From NCBI RefSeq assembly GCF_932274485.2, contig NC_065885.2, forward strand, positions 32,005,062-32,069,061: DNA of 64,000 bases. The letters are read 5' to 3'. Shown piece by piece: positions 21,421 to 33,001 of this stretch; the stretch's first letter is position 1, and each line of letters begins with the position of its first letter. The position numbers and the translations under genes were made by a program. This DNA comes from Patella vulgata (taxonomy: Eukaryota > Mollusca > Gastropoda > Patellidae). Under the pieces are notes generated by a model. It saw only the letters and a list, made by a program, of their open reading frames with translations. It was not told the DNA's origin and did not search any database.

Positions 21421-22220
21421 GAGAATTAGAGACACATAATGATCTTTTAATCTCGGGACAATCTCGTCGCACAAAATCATTAATACGCCATTTTACATGT
21501 TTTATGAAGATATCACACTTAATTCCCTTTGTTACTACATGTTTCGGAAATTTTGTATAATTAGTGTTTCTTAACCCCCCCCCCCCCAAAAAAAAAAAAT
21601 GCGATATAATGTTTGATTTATTTGGCAAATTCAGATATTTAATATTTCAGCTGTTCTAGTGTTTTGGAAGTAATGCATGTCCTTGTAATTAGACTCAGTA
21701 TTTTCAAATAATAATGATTACATTTTGAAACCCATATGTAATGACTAACAGATAGCCAGTCCTACGCAGTTTTATATGACAGAAAAAAATATTTGTTGTG
21801 ATAACAAAAAAGATTGTCAGCAGCTGTAATATAGATCGTTCCAGTCATTGCTACAATGAATCTCGATTAAATTAATGTAAATGAAGCACAGAGATTTCCT
21901 TCCACCCGATTTAATACTTTTATAGAAAATATCAATATCGGTTTCGGTTTGTTTATTTTTGACATTATTAAGAGTTTTATTACTCAACCATTGCAACATC
22001 CTCATTACATGTAGTTGATATATTTACCTAAAGAATATTGGAAATAATATGTATGTGTATTTATTATATTTTCAGATTAACACAAAATGGAACTAAGTGA
22101 ACAAAAACTCGGTCATTCGTTCTGAACCAAACGCAATAGTCGGTTTACTGGGGTTTAGACATTAAATCATCAAAAGGATTTGGGGAAATTTAATGTATAA
22201 TTGATCTGATTTACGAAGTA
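21421..22220. other. Unassigned A+T-rich sequence
   Basis: Contains a C run joined to an A run (21573-21598). No gene recognised. Confidence 0.4.
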
Positions 22221-22229
22221 TGTCATTGT

Positions 22230-22232
<3 letters not shown>

Positions 22233-22269
<37 letters not shown>

Positions 22270-22536
22270 GGGGTTAAACGTCCACTCAACACAAACTAGG
22301 TCATTTCGGGACTAACATATGGTTTAATTTTATTTCAATAATTCGCTTGCGCGTAGGGGTCTTTAGCAGTGGGAGGAAACCGGAGGACCCGGAGAAAACC
22401 CACGAGGTTGGACAGGCGACCCTACTCCTTGTCACGTACAACCGGGGATTCGAAACCACGCCAGTCGACTCAATGACAGACTTTATGATACAGCGCGCGC
22501 ACGCTAACCATTCAGCCATCCAACCCCCCCCCCCCC
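22233..22536 (-). repeat. SINE-B, full-length copy with 12-bp target-site duplication
   Basis: This is the best copy of the family, 304 bp. Read on the minus strand it has a 5' G run, then TTGGATGGCTGAATGG (A-box-like), GGTTTCGAATCCCCGG (B-box-like), the body 'AAGGAGTAGGGTCGCCTGTC', 'CCTACGCGCAAGCGAATTAT' and 'TTAGTCCCGAAATGACCTAG', and a (CT)n tail. TGTCATTGTATC flanks both ends (22221-22232 and 22537-22548), fixing the borders. The open frames through it are SINE shadows. Confidence 0.95.
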
Positions 22537-22548
22537 TGTCATTGTATC

Positions 22549-23249
22549 ATTCTACATATACAATTTTGGGTCCGCAGATAGAACTAATGTTGTGTATAAC
22601 TGATTTTGGTTATTAGACTACGCTCGTAAGAATGAAACTATAGTAATCAACCTGATTTCGAATCGATACGTGCATGAATCTTATATAAATTGTTCTACAA
22701 TCAACCGAAATAACACATCAACATAATTTAATACTTATTTAAAGCTGATAAGTTCAAATAAATGACCCCGGGTAACAACAGTCACAACATATAGTTAACA
22801 CAAGCAAATACGTCGACGTATAAGGAACATTATCGTTTAAAAATGAATAGCTATACACTAGATATCGTCGGATTATCTGACAGCAAGTAATATTCTGACT
22901 CATGTTCAATAAATATTACATAATACACATACATCGTCGGTGTTCTATTATATTCCAATCAGCCCTGTTAACCAATGTATCAAATTACAATTTATATAGC
23001 AGAGACTATTTTGTAATGCCACATGAGTATATCAAGTCGTGACTTGTCATAATGCTCTGTATGGTAAAATGTTGTCATGAAGATCAGATAAGTGAATGTA
23101 TTTGATGCATCAATAAATCTGTCGTTTATGGGTCAAAGGTAGTTTTATATAAGACTGATAACTGTGCTATGTAAACCACCTGGTACTGCAAGGATGCTGG
23201 GGTGGGTGGTTGAATGATCTAACGTGTCAAGTGTCCCCCAATTTTACGT
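22549..23249. other. Unassigned unique sequence
   Basis: No gene or repeat recognised. Confidence 0.4.
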
Positions 23250-23533
23250 TGGTTCCCCCCCCCCCCGCCACTACTAAAGACATCTACACGCAAGCGAATT
23301 ACTTTTATGAAATATAACGATTTTCTACTGCCGATTTCTTGTATAAGACAGCAATAGAGTTTAACGCCCACTCGACACTAAGATATTCGAATACGCGCAT
23401 GTGTAATTTGAAGATTTACGATGTTAGGCAGACGATCCGACACCTTGCCAGTTTTAAACCTGGGGTCGAAGCTATGACTTGCAGAGATAACAGGCCTTAT
23501 GATATACAACTCATACAATACCCCCCCCCCCCA
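23250..23533. repeat. Two diverged SINE-B fragments in inverted orientation
   Basis: Plus-strand piece 23250-23306: C run, then 'CTACTAAAGACATCTACACG' and 'CAAGCGAATTA'. Minus-strand piece 23345-23533: 'TTTAACGCCCACTCGACAC' through 'GGCCTTATGATATACAACTC', ending at the C run 23521-23532, where intact copies also start (22523-22536). Both are strongly diverged. Confidence 0.6.
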
Positions 23534-24020
23534 TCCTGGAGGGATAACCTGTCCGGTTGTATAATTTGCAGAAGACAAAAAATATTCGTCAGTCACGATT
23601 ACAGTCTAGACTACAACTTATACTTAGTAAAATAGACCCCTTTATAAACTACAATAGTACGGATATACCGAAATGGTTAACTTTTGATTCAAGGCTCACA
23701 AAAGACGCCTACTCAAACTCGTCAAACTAGCATAATAAATCTCGAACCCACTCCCTACACATTTGACACAAAATACCAATACTTTCTTGGATCGAGATCT
23801 GTTTTTGAGTAAAATTGTTACTTAAAGATACAAAAACTTAAAGACGAGTTAATAATCCTGGGAATTATAATTGCAAATTGTTTAAAATCAATAGATTTGT
23901 TCTTTCAGTAGGATTAATTGTCAGAAAGATAAGTTAATAAATGCATCCTATAAAGTTGAAAAACAGATTTCTTAACTTGGTAGCTTTGTCATTCAAACTT
24001 CAGTGTAGGTATGGTTTAAA
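23534..24020. other. Unassigned sequence
   Basis: No gene or repeat recognised. Confidence 0.35.
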
Positions 24021-24475
24021 CCCTAGCAACACTGTATGCGGTATGAGCCGGAATGAAAATTCTTTGCATATTCCTTGATATTCGAAGTGCATTCTAAAAA
24101 TTCTGACAGCATTTTGAGTGCATTCCTCCCAATATTCTGGCCCATTCTTGTAGCCGGCCCAAATATTTTGCTGATGCTCAAAACTTTCAATGTGCATTCG
24201 AAGTGTAGAAATATCGAACGGCTTTCGAAGTGTATTTTAAATACATTTTGTCTGCATTCCAACAACATTAGGACATTCCAATCGCATTCGAGGCAGAATC
24301 GAAACGGCAAGCCACTTCTCATCCTGTCAGAATTTCTTTACTGCACCGCGAATGAGCCGGAAAGCCACTCGAATGCGTTTTGATTGCTGCGAGAATCTGT
24401 TCGTGTTACATTAAATATACATTCTAAGTATTCGAGCTACATTCTATTTGAATTCTTTGACGTTCGAAACAAATT
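24021..24475. repeat. Cluster of degenerate 'GCATTC(GAAGTG)' motifs
   Basis: The core GCATTC or its near-variants recur many times (e.g. 24089, 24119, 24194, 24254, 24291), often followed by GAAGTG or GAGTG. 'TATGAGCCGGAATG' near the left end is echoed by 'GAATGAGCCGGAAAG' near the right. The frames open on both strands here are consequences of the motif repetition. Confidence 0.5.
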
Positions 24476-24545
24476 TGAATTCCAAATGTCAGAGGATCTT
24501 TAGGGTACACGCCAACGTGTAGACGGGACCATTCGAACGACTAGT
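24476..24545 (-). repeat. SINE-A internal fragment
   Basis: Matches the middle of SINE-A on the minus strand: 'GAATTCCAA.TGTCA..GGATC', 'ACACGCCAACGTGTA', 'CGGGACC' and 'CGAACGACTAG'. Head and tail are absent. Confidence 0.65.
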
Positions 24546-25080
24546 GTGGACTAGATATTAACACTATGATCAAATTAGGAAAACAATTAGTGATAGCCAA
24601 TTCCCTTTTTACACCTACTTTTCTAAAAAAAAAGCCGATATGAACTAATGATTGATATTACACCATTCAATGTTCGCTGAGCTTTCTAACATAATGGAAT
24701 TGAAAACATGTACAAATTTGGCTCACTTCAATTATACTTACATGGTGAAACCGTCCTTCTTAGTGAACTGTTTTTGTGTCAAATATATAGATTATATCAA
24801 GTCACGTTTTTAAAGAAAGTAAATAACAACATTCAATTGATTTTAGTTTCTTTTTATATAACAGGAGTAATGTAGCCCACTTAAAACTCTTCGCTTTCTA
24901 TATCCCATGGTTACTCGACTTATTTTTTTTCGGCTATGAGTTTAGCGATCATGCAAATCTTATTTCAATATTTTGCTCTTGTTGTTAATACTAGTTTAAC
25001 TTTATTCCATAGGCTATTAAACATGGATTGGTGCTTTGTCACGGGTAGACTGAATGCACAAATTGCCTGTTCACCCAATA
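24546..25080. other. Unassigned A+T-rich sequence
   Basis: No gene or repeat recognised. Confidence 0.35.
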
Positions 25081-25376
25081 GCTAAGGTCTTTCTTTAGGC
25101 CTGAAATGTTATCTAAATTATTAATTATACATTAATTAACTTATCCAGAAAATAATCAACTCTCGATGTCATCGCTAGCATGCGATGTTCACTGGATTTG
25201 AATCCGATTTGCTGCCCAACGCTCATTGATGATTAAAAAAATGGATAATCGAGACTGTTTTTTTATCGTACCGACTTTAGTAATGATGACCGAGGCTAGA
25301 CCTAAAATTCAATCGTTAAATTCTCTGTTCAGACTGAAATTTTCAGCAAATTCCCTTACATTATCTAGCGACCTAC
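25081..25376 (-). mobile_element. MITE family M1 copy 3, truncated at both ends
   Basis: In complement it matches the interior of 3121-3519 and 18962-19362 ('CTTTCTTTAGGCCTGAAATG', 'AATCGAGACTG', 'TTAGTAATGATGACCGAGGC', 'TGAAATTTTCAGCAAATTCC'). Neither TTAA terminus is kept. Confidence 0.6.
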
Positions 25377-26495
25377 ACTTGAAGATGTAATTGCTTTTGT
25401 TAGCAAGTGTTGGGGCCTTTGAGAGATGCAACCCAAGGGTACCAGAGACAAGACGGGAAAGACTCTCCCAATCTCTGAGCTTGTACCAGTCCAGTCAGTG
25501 GAGGCAGAGGAGACCACCTCCACAAAGACATCCAAGAGAACGAAAACAGTAACTCCCTTTACTGAACCCCATACAGTCTATGAATGATACTTTTTAAAAA
25601 TTTGATTTTATTTGAAGATCCTATATTGTCATTAAGGTTATATTTACGCAAATATTAATGTTTAAATATTTGTAAATTGAGCACCATTAAAAATTACTCT
25701 ACTACAGATTTGAGTAAATGCTCTACATAGATAATTATGAACGTTCTAAACAGTGGTCAAATTGCAAAGTCAAGTAGATAAGCACTTGCAAAATTCCCAT
25801 AATGGAAAGTAGTATCATATGTTTATAGAATAGGAAGCATATGGTTCTCATATGACTTGCTGAAAAATGTCCCTTCCAAATTCCTGATTATCATATCGAA
25901 CGTAAACATAAACACTTTGGCAGGGAGACTTAAAGACGACAACATGACCTGTTTTTAACAGATAAAATGGGCCATAATTAAATTTAATTAAGCTTCTTGG
26001 ATCGAAAGACTCTGTCCTAAATTGGATATTTTGAAAGTATCTGAATTCTATTGATGGATTGACAGAACCGGCGTCTTATACCTCCTTTGAAAGTCATGGC
26101 TTTTATATTGACTGACAACAGTCTGAACCTGCCTTTACGTCTTTCAGCCAGTCCAATAGATCAGACGTGTTCACCATTTCCGCTCGACCAGAGCTAAATT
26201 AACAGACACAGTTTAAACAATATGCAAATCCTGGGGATCTCGGTTATTATCGGCGATAAGGCGGGAGTCGGCTGGTTGATAAAACGGACAGATATTGAAA
26301 CTAACAGAATCGCCAGTAACGAGAAGCTTCCGTCTCGACTTCCGGTCACTTCATGTCGTGGAAAATGATCAAAAGACTATGGCTAAGAAGCTGTGCAAGA
26401 TTAAGCGCAAATGATATGATTGATACTGATATTCCACTTATACATTTCATACTAGTTTTCGTGAATATTTAAGCACGTGGCGCTTATATAAACTG
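25377..26495. other. Unassigned unique sequence
   Basis: No coding frame recognised. The 26180-26360 stretch is richer in G+C than its surroundings and free of repeats I know, but shows no ORF. Confidence 0.35.
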
Positions 26496-26652
26496 GGGTC
26501 TGTTTCACGAAATTTTTAACTAAGATAAAATCCAAATTTTAGTAATTTGATTGGATAATATTACACTGATTGTAGTGCTTGGCCAATCAAAATTGAAGTA
26601 TCTACTAAAATTTGGATTTTATCTTTAGTTAAAATTTCGTGAAACAGGACCC
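26496..26652. mobile_element. Fold-back MITE, family M2 copy 1
   Basis: About 157 bp that is almost one hairpin. The left arm GTCTGTTTCACGAAATTTT..., AACTAA, GATAAAATCCAAATTTTAGT is mirrored by the right arm ending AAAATTTCGTGAAACAGGACCC. A near-identical copy lies at 28251-28412. The termini (GGGTCCTGTTTCACG) resemble Harbinger- or hAT-type MITE ends; the class is inferred. The minus-strand frame crossing it (26561-26941) has no visible domain. Confidence 0.85.
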
Positions 26653-27531
26653 AGGCCTTTAACAACCACAGAGAAGCATAATTTTTTACATGTTTTGAAG
26701 TTTGAGACGCGGACAGTTGTATAATATGCTGGTTGTGCGGCCAGGGTATCTTGCAATTATATATGAGATAAACATGGTATGTGTATGATAGACGAAGGAT
26801 GAAAATGGTTAAAACGGAAATTATACCATAATGAGGAGAACCTTTGTTTATTTGATCAATTTCATATTTAAAAGATTTAGTTCCTTTAATATTGGTAAGG
26901 GAAATCCCATGCAGAAACATTAAATGTAACGAATAAATCAATAGGATATTTTAAGAGTGACGAATAAATTCTGTTTCATTGCACCGTGCCTACACCGAAC
27001 AAATGATCAGCAGCCCAATCTCATTCAATGACATCATACTAGGAAACATTGTGGTAAATGTCTCAATTAATGATTTGGATTTCGCAAAGGTGTCGTGAAA
27101 TGTATTTGTTTGGGGTATTTGCAACCCTTGTCAGCCTTGTGTCGATCCATAATCAATATAGTTTTATGTCAATAAACAAAACAAAAACCGACCCTGTACA
27201 TAAGCCATATGGTATTCTCAATAAAGGAAATTGCAAAGTATTCATTAACGTTTCGTGATGTGTGATGATTTAAGCTGGCCTTACTGTCACGACAGAGAAC
27301 TACTACATATTTATTGATATATATTGCCGTGAACAAAATAAATAATTCTAGCTCATTAAAACTTGTTAAGTCGATAAACTGCGTCTTTAAAGGAAACCCA
27401 CTGGATATATGTCAGTGAATATAATTCTGTATGAAAGGCATTCTTTAGGTTCCGTTTGTTTTGAATTCCTGATAACTATAATTTTGGAGCCCTATAAACA
27501 TTTTTCAAAGAAATACCAAATTTTAGTTTAA
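26653..27531. other. Unassigned sequence
   Basis: No gene or repeat recognised. Confidence 0.35.
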
Positions 27532-27927
27532 AGGAGCTAAATCGCTATTCTTTGGCACCTAGAAATGGACACAAATGGGTCGCAACGCATATAATAATGT
27601 AATATGGATGTATATAAACTGATTTACATTCAATCGTTTCTGTTTTTACTGTAATTTCTTATCAGTTATGTTCAGCGAAATACGTAAAAAGTTCAAATTG
27701 AATGGCAGTCTTTGGCGTCTGGTTAGTATTCTCCTGTGGGATATGTTTAGCCTCGTTCATTGAGTCGCTTCATTACAAGTGGCACTCGAAAGCATTCTGG
27801 CACGCGATTCGTGTGCCAATTTTAAAATTTCCATTGTCTTAAATATCAGAAGCCCATCTTTTCACCATAGATAACAACATTAATGTTGATTTAAATTGAC
27901 CAATAAGTCGTGTTTGCAATGCCTCGT
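27532..27927 (-). mobile_element. TTAA-flanked MITE, family M3 copy 1
   Basis: Bounded on the left by TTAA (27528-27531) followed by AGGAGCTAAATCGCTA. In complement it aligns with 30478-30860 and 39143-39637 ('CCATTTGTGTCC', 'CGATTGAATGTAAATCAGTT', 'GAAGCCCATCTTTT', 'AACATTAATGTTGATTTAAA'). The right terminus is rearranged, although a TTAA lies at 27928-27931. Confidence 0.65.
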
Positions 27928-28211
27928 TTAACTAGCACTTTGTGCCGGCAAAAATATGTCTATAACTGCGTGCGCATTAAGAGCAACCCAATGCACCTTC
28001 ACTATCTTGTTGCTTTCCGGTGAGAAATATCGTTATTACAATGTGGCAAAGTTTATAACAGTGTCGAACGGTCGCGTTTATTAGGTCTCTCAACGAAAAA
28101 TTAGTTATCAGACAAAGGGAACGGGTCGTTTGTAACAATATAAAAGTGTATAACAGAAGATCAGTTTTGCAAATATAGGATTTATTTACATCGAGAACAG
28201 AATCTACAACA

Positions 28212-28453
28212 GGAACATAAATCAAACAGCAATTTAAATACATCATACATCAGGGGCCTGTTTCACGAAATTTTAACTAAGATAAAATCCAAATTTTAGT
28301 AATTTGATTGGATAATATTAGATTGATTTTAGTGCTTAGCCAATCAAAATTGATGTATCTACTAAAATTTGGATTTTATCTATAGTTAAAATTTCGTGAA
28401 ACAGGACCCTGGAACATAAATCTAACAGCAATTTAAATACATCATACATCAGG
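28212..28453. repeat. 41-bp direct repeat flanking a MITE insertion
   Basis: 'AACATAAATC(A/T)AACAGCA' through 'ACATCATACATCAGG' occurs at 28212-28252 and 28413-28453 with a single difference, directly abutting the M2 element between them. Confidence 0.85.
28251..28412. mobile_element. Fold-back MITE, family M2 copy 2
   Basis: Nearly identical to 26496-26652: the arms 'CCTGTTTCACGAAATTTTAA' and 'TTAAAATTTCGTGAAACAGG' form one long hairpin with a loop holding 'GATTGATTTTAGTGCTTAGC'. The ends read CAGGGGCC and GGACCCTG. Confidence 0.88.
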
Positions 28454-28923
28454 AACATAAACAATGACAGAAACACGGCACATATATTAGGTCAACCATC
28501 CCGCCCTCTGCCAAAGCAGCGGCTGAGTCCATAAGCTCTTCTCCGCTCGTCTCTGCTCTCCTAACCAAGTTCCCTTCAAACAGGTGAGATAATGGATACT
28601 AACATATTATAAGAAACTGGGTCTAAACACACAAGGTCATCATTTTACATGGAGTTGATATACCACAAGTTATCGTACACAGGTCATATCTACATTGTCA
28701 ATAACATGTGGAATTTATTAAGTCTGTAATTAAAACACAACGAATACGTATCACTTTGTCACACGTTTCCTTACAGTTTGTAGTTTTGTCTTTTCACATA
28801 GCGACTATATAATATTATAGGTATTTTTTCCTTCATGGAATAGATATAGTAATTGTACAGATTCGGTCAATTCTAGCTTTTGTATCAAGAGAAAAAACTG
28901 TTTCGTGTGCACAAAGGACTTCG
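28454..28923. other. Unassigned sequence
   Basis: No gene or repeat recognised. Confidence 0.35.
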
Positions 28924-28931
28924 GGTGCGAC

Positions 28932-30104
28932 CAGTGGCGGCGCTAGCTGCCGGTGGCTGATGGGGCAAAGCTGCGGCAAAGTCCAAGGTTAAGAGGGCAA
29001 AGGCACAAGCTTCAACTAGGGTACGTGGAGCGGCCTATCCCAGAAATTTTTCAAAATCAGGCTGCCGGAAATGCAGCCTGGCAGTATTTCAGGCATTGAT
29101 CGTTGAGATAAAGTGTCAAACGAACGGACTTGCGAATCTCGACGGAGGGTATGGGGAACGTCCTCAAGAAGATTTTGAAAAATAGACTGCCGGAAATGCT
29201 GTCTTGACAGTATTCAGGCACCTATTGTCGAGATAAATAGAGCTGATCAGATACCGTGTGTCGCCTGATCACTAGTTTATCCGACCCCAGAGAGGCAAGT
29301 GTCAAACGAACGGTAATTTGAAAAATAGACTGCCAGAAATGCAGCCTGGCAGTATTTTAAGCACTGATCGTCGAGATAAATAGAGCTTACCAGATACCGC
29401 CTGTCGACAAATCACTAGTTTATCCGACCAGATAGGAAAGTGTCAAACGAACGAAGTGACTGAATCAAAGTAAATGAATATTTTTGCCACGAGATTTTGA
29501 GAAATAGACTGCCGGAAATGCAGCCTGGTAGTATTTCAGACACTGGTCGTCCAGATAAAAAGAGCTGACCAGATACTGTTCGTCGCCAAATCACCAGTTT
29601 ATTCGAACAGTGAGGGAGGTGTCAAACGAACGGAATGAATGTATCAAAGTGAATGAATATTCTCACTACGTTGAACCTATACCCAAAAATATCGAGGATC
29701 GTAAAAAAAAACCCTCTTCTCAAGTGGTTCACACGTTATTGTTTATAGTAGGTTTACAGCAGGATGGGCTTGGTAAGACATCACTCAAAACTCTACAATA
29801 TGCAAGACTATGACTAAGTGGGAACAGGCCCGTAACTGCAAAAGTTTCGCCACCCCCTGTGGAAAAATTGCCGACCATAAAAGCAATAGATATACACTGT
29901 CCGTCAATTTTATAGCACCCCTGAGAAAACTTCCCACCCACTTGTTACTCTGAGCTAGTTACGACCCTGAGTGACAATGAGGGATTTAATCACCGTAGAA
30001 GGTATTGATTACCGAAACATATCACACATACTTTTTTTTTCAAAAATTATTTGGTGGGGGGGGGGGCAAACAGAGGGCAGACTACCCCCTAGGCGCCGTC
30101 ACTG
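28932..30104. mobile_element. Non-autonomous hAT-like DNA transposon with perfect 8-bp target-site duplication
   Basis: The element starts CAGTGGCGGCGCTAG and ends CTAGGCGCCGTCACTG, inverted with one mismatch and one extra base over about 15 bases. CAGTGGCG is a typical hAT start. GGTGCGAC flanks both sides (28924-28931 and 30105-30112), the 8-bp duplication expected of hAT. The 1173-bp interior encodes no transposase. It holds four tandem units at 29040-29660 and a G run (30055-30066). Confidence 0.9.
29040..29660. repeat. Four-unit tandem array inside the hAT-like element
   Basis: The block '(G)ACTGCCGGAAATGC' recurs at about 29061, 29185, 29328 and 29507. It is followed by 'GGCAGTATTTCAGGCA', 'GTCGAGATAAA' and 'GTGTCAAACGAACG', with variable insertions ('ATCACTAGTTTATCCGA') that account for unit lengths of about 124-179 bp. 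Confidence 0.85.
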
Positions 30105-30112
30105 GGTGCGAC

Positions 30113-30473
30113 CTGCATATCGACATGAAATAGAGAATTCACATTGAGAAAATTAGATGGCTCGTATTTACCTGAGTTTAACGATCGGTTGAGAACAGAG
30201 GAGCAGCCAGTCTGCTTCTAGTTATTGTCATTGATTTAATTACTGCTAATGATATCGGTGAATCCTATAAAAAGTGATAGATTCGTTTTCTTTTTTTTTC
30301 ATTTGACTACGCAGTTTAGTCGGACATATTCACATCACAAAATATGCAACAATTCAGACTAATCTGCCCATTTAAATTATCTTGAAATCTAATTTTGGTC
30401 GGAAAACAGCAAATAATAATTATTATTTCATCAGCCTAGAATTATTAACACATATAAGCGAATATTTAATAAA
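30113..30473. other. Unassigned sequence
   Basis: No gene or repeat recognised. Confidence 0.35.
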
Positions 30474-30477
30474 TTAA

Positions 30478-30860
30478 AGTAGCTAAGTCTCTTATTCAAT
30501 ATCATCCACAGTCTTCGGCGTTGAAAACACGAATTCTTTGTCAATTTAAATTAACACTGATGTTGTGATCTTACCGGAAAAATGGACTTCTGATTATGCG
30601 TTTCAGCGCCATTTGCAACAAGGGATTCGAAGAGCGAGGCTAGACATATTCCACAAGTCATGTCAAACGGTGACCACATATTCTTATCTGGAGAGCATGC
30701 GCAATAAATACTATCGCTGTCGAACATAACTGATTTGAAATTAGAGTAAAAACGGAAACGATTGAATGTAAATCTGTTTATATACATTCATATTACGTAA
30801 TATGCGTTGTTACCCATTTGTGTCAATTTATAGGTCCCAAATATTAGCGATTTAGCTTCT
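30478..30860 (+). mobile_element. TTAA-flanked MITE, family M3 copy 2
   Basis: 383 bp between TTAA (30474-30477) and TTAA (30861-30864). Termini AGTAGCTAAGTCTCTTA and, in complement, AGAAGCTAAATCGCTAA are inverted repeats. Aligns end to end with 39143-39637, apart from about 60 bp and 50 bp segments absent here. The minus-strand frame at 30551-30787 is a shadow. Confidence 0.75.
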
Positions 30861-30864
30861 TTAA

Positions 30865-33001
30865 GAGAATAGAAGACATGTCTTTAAATGGTTTTTAAAA
30901 CATACGCCTTCTTGTATTTCTTCGTTTCGTTGTGAATTTCCCGGTAGTTCTAATTTTTGAATCAATATAAAAAAATACGCGGGAAATAATGGAATCTCGA
31001 TCATCAAGTGGCATTGTTCCTAAATTTTTTTTTTTTTTTGGCGTTCGCCGTTTTAGGAGAATCACAGGCACCGGAAAGGCTAACAGTTGGTGCCAAATAA
31101 ATATTTAAGAAACCTAAGGCATTCTAAGCACTAAGTACTAATAAATTTCGTAAGTCATAGATTTAATAAATCAACACTACATTCTTGTTAGTTTATTACT
31201 AGACTATGCGGAAACACACTGGTATTACTACAAACGTCTGACAGATCATCGTGACAAATTTCTATCCCACTGAAACCGTTTTAACATCTCCCACCAGCCA
31301 TTTGTCGTACACACAAAGCCACTTCTAATCACGAAAGTTCAACAAGAATTGAGACGAATATCGGAAAATTATACGTTCAGAATTTATAAAAAGAACCAAG
31401 GCCAATTCTTATTTGAAAACTTCTAATTTACTATCTGAAATAACCATCTTGGAATGCTTGCAAGAGTTTCCCAGTACGAAGGATGCCTTTGGGTCTTTAC
31501 TCGTTCATCTCGCATGGCACTTTTTTAATGATTCTCTGCCATATACGAGTCTTTTGATCTGTTTGTCAGATAAAATCACAGCAAAATACAGAATTGAATG
31601 GAAAGTAGCCGTGGTTAAGAATAACAAACTTGCCTTTAAGACTTTAGTGATCTCTGCTCAACAATCCAAAACCAAAACATTTCCCAAAATGTGTTATTAT
31701 TTTAAAGTTGAATACTAACCTTGAGCATTGGGATGGGTTCTTATAAAAGAAAGCGATGATACACGGCGACTTAAAGTGACATAAAGATATAGGTGAGTAA
31801 TTCCTCGATGTAATTTCGCTGTAAAACGTAAAAATATACGATCGACCTCTTTGATTTAAGAAAACAATAAAAGTGCTTGTCGATTAAATCAAATTTGGCG
31901 TGTTGATTTTGCTTTATGAACAGTTACCTATATTTAAAAATGACAGGTAATCGTAAAATTTAATCGTAAAAATTGTGTCGCATTACTTATTTACACCGGG
32001 CCAATCCAATTCAGCAATTAATTTTGAATTACATGTACTCCAAGCCAAGGGGTTTTAGTTCCTTTAAAATGGCGCACGGCTTTTCAGTATAGGACTATGG
32101 GGTAATATGATCAAAACACATTCGATTGATGCGCCACTTGCGCATTTTACGACCCCCGACCAATACGCCAGTGGTGGTTTAATCTACACAAATCTAACAG
32201 CAACACAAATATCATCATTCTTTGCGGAATATAAATTTATTACATATTATGTTAATCACTTAACCTGTATATATGTATATATGATTATACGATTTGTAAT
32301 AATTGTGTAACTCGGTTCTATAGTTGGAATGAAATTGAATGGTATAAAATCGAAAGTAAAACGAAAGCCAAATTAAACATTCGATTTTCTGCGTTAACAT
32401 GGCGCAACGTTGCGTTTTAAGTAAGCCCACGTTTATATCAGGCTTACTATCACACACACACAACCCCTATTAGCAATACTTTAGATGCGAACACACTGTA
32501 TCTTTTTCAGACTACTAGAACTGTTTTGAGCTCCACACAACAAATTTGCTATTTATCGATGCAACACTTGTATCTTAACGTAAGCATCAGAAGTATTAAG
32601 TTGTAAAAAGATGTACGTGTCAGACAAATTTTCACATTTGAAAAGGATTATTGTTTTCAAATCGCCAAAAAAACATTATAAATATTCTACACTGGAATAA
32701 GTAATTATTAGAGTCATACACACGGGGGAATATGTACATGTTATGTTAACAGAGGCGCAAAATCGATCGTAACAAGGTGATAAGATAAAAATCCAGTGCA
32801 GGAATTTGCCAAAATCGAGCAATATCAATTTTCTATCTATATTCGATAAATATTATAGCAATTCTGGTGTCCTGGAAAGAGTAGGCTTGCCCTACTATGT
32901 AACTGGATTGAATTTCTAGCGACTATATTTGAAGATTTATAAAGACTGTCTCACCGTTACTCTCAGATCATTGATATTTCAGGAAGAGGACCTGCTTTCA
33001 T
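30865..33001. other. Unassigned sequence
   Basis: A 101-codon plus-strand frame at 31413-31718 has no recognisable domain. The 32107-32463 frames overlap on both strands. No repeats recognised. A T run lies at 31025-31039. Confidence 0.35.
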
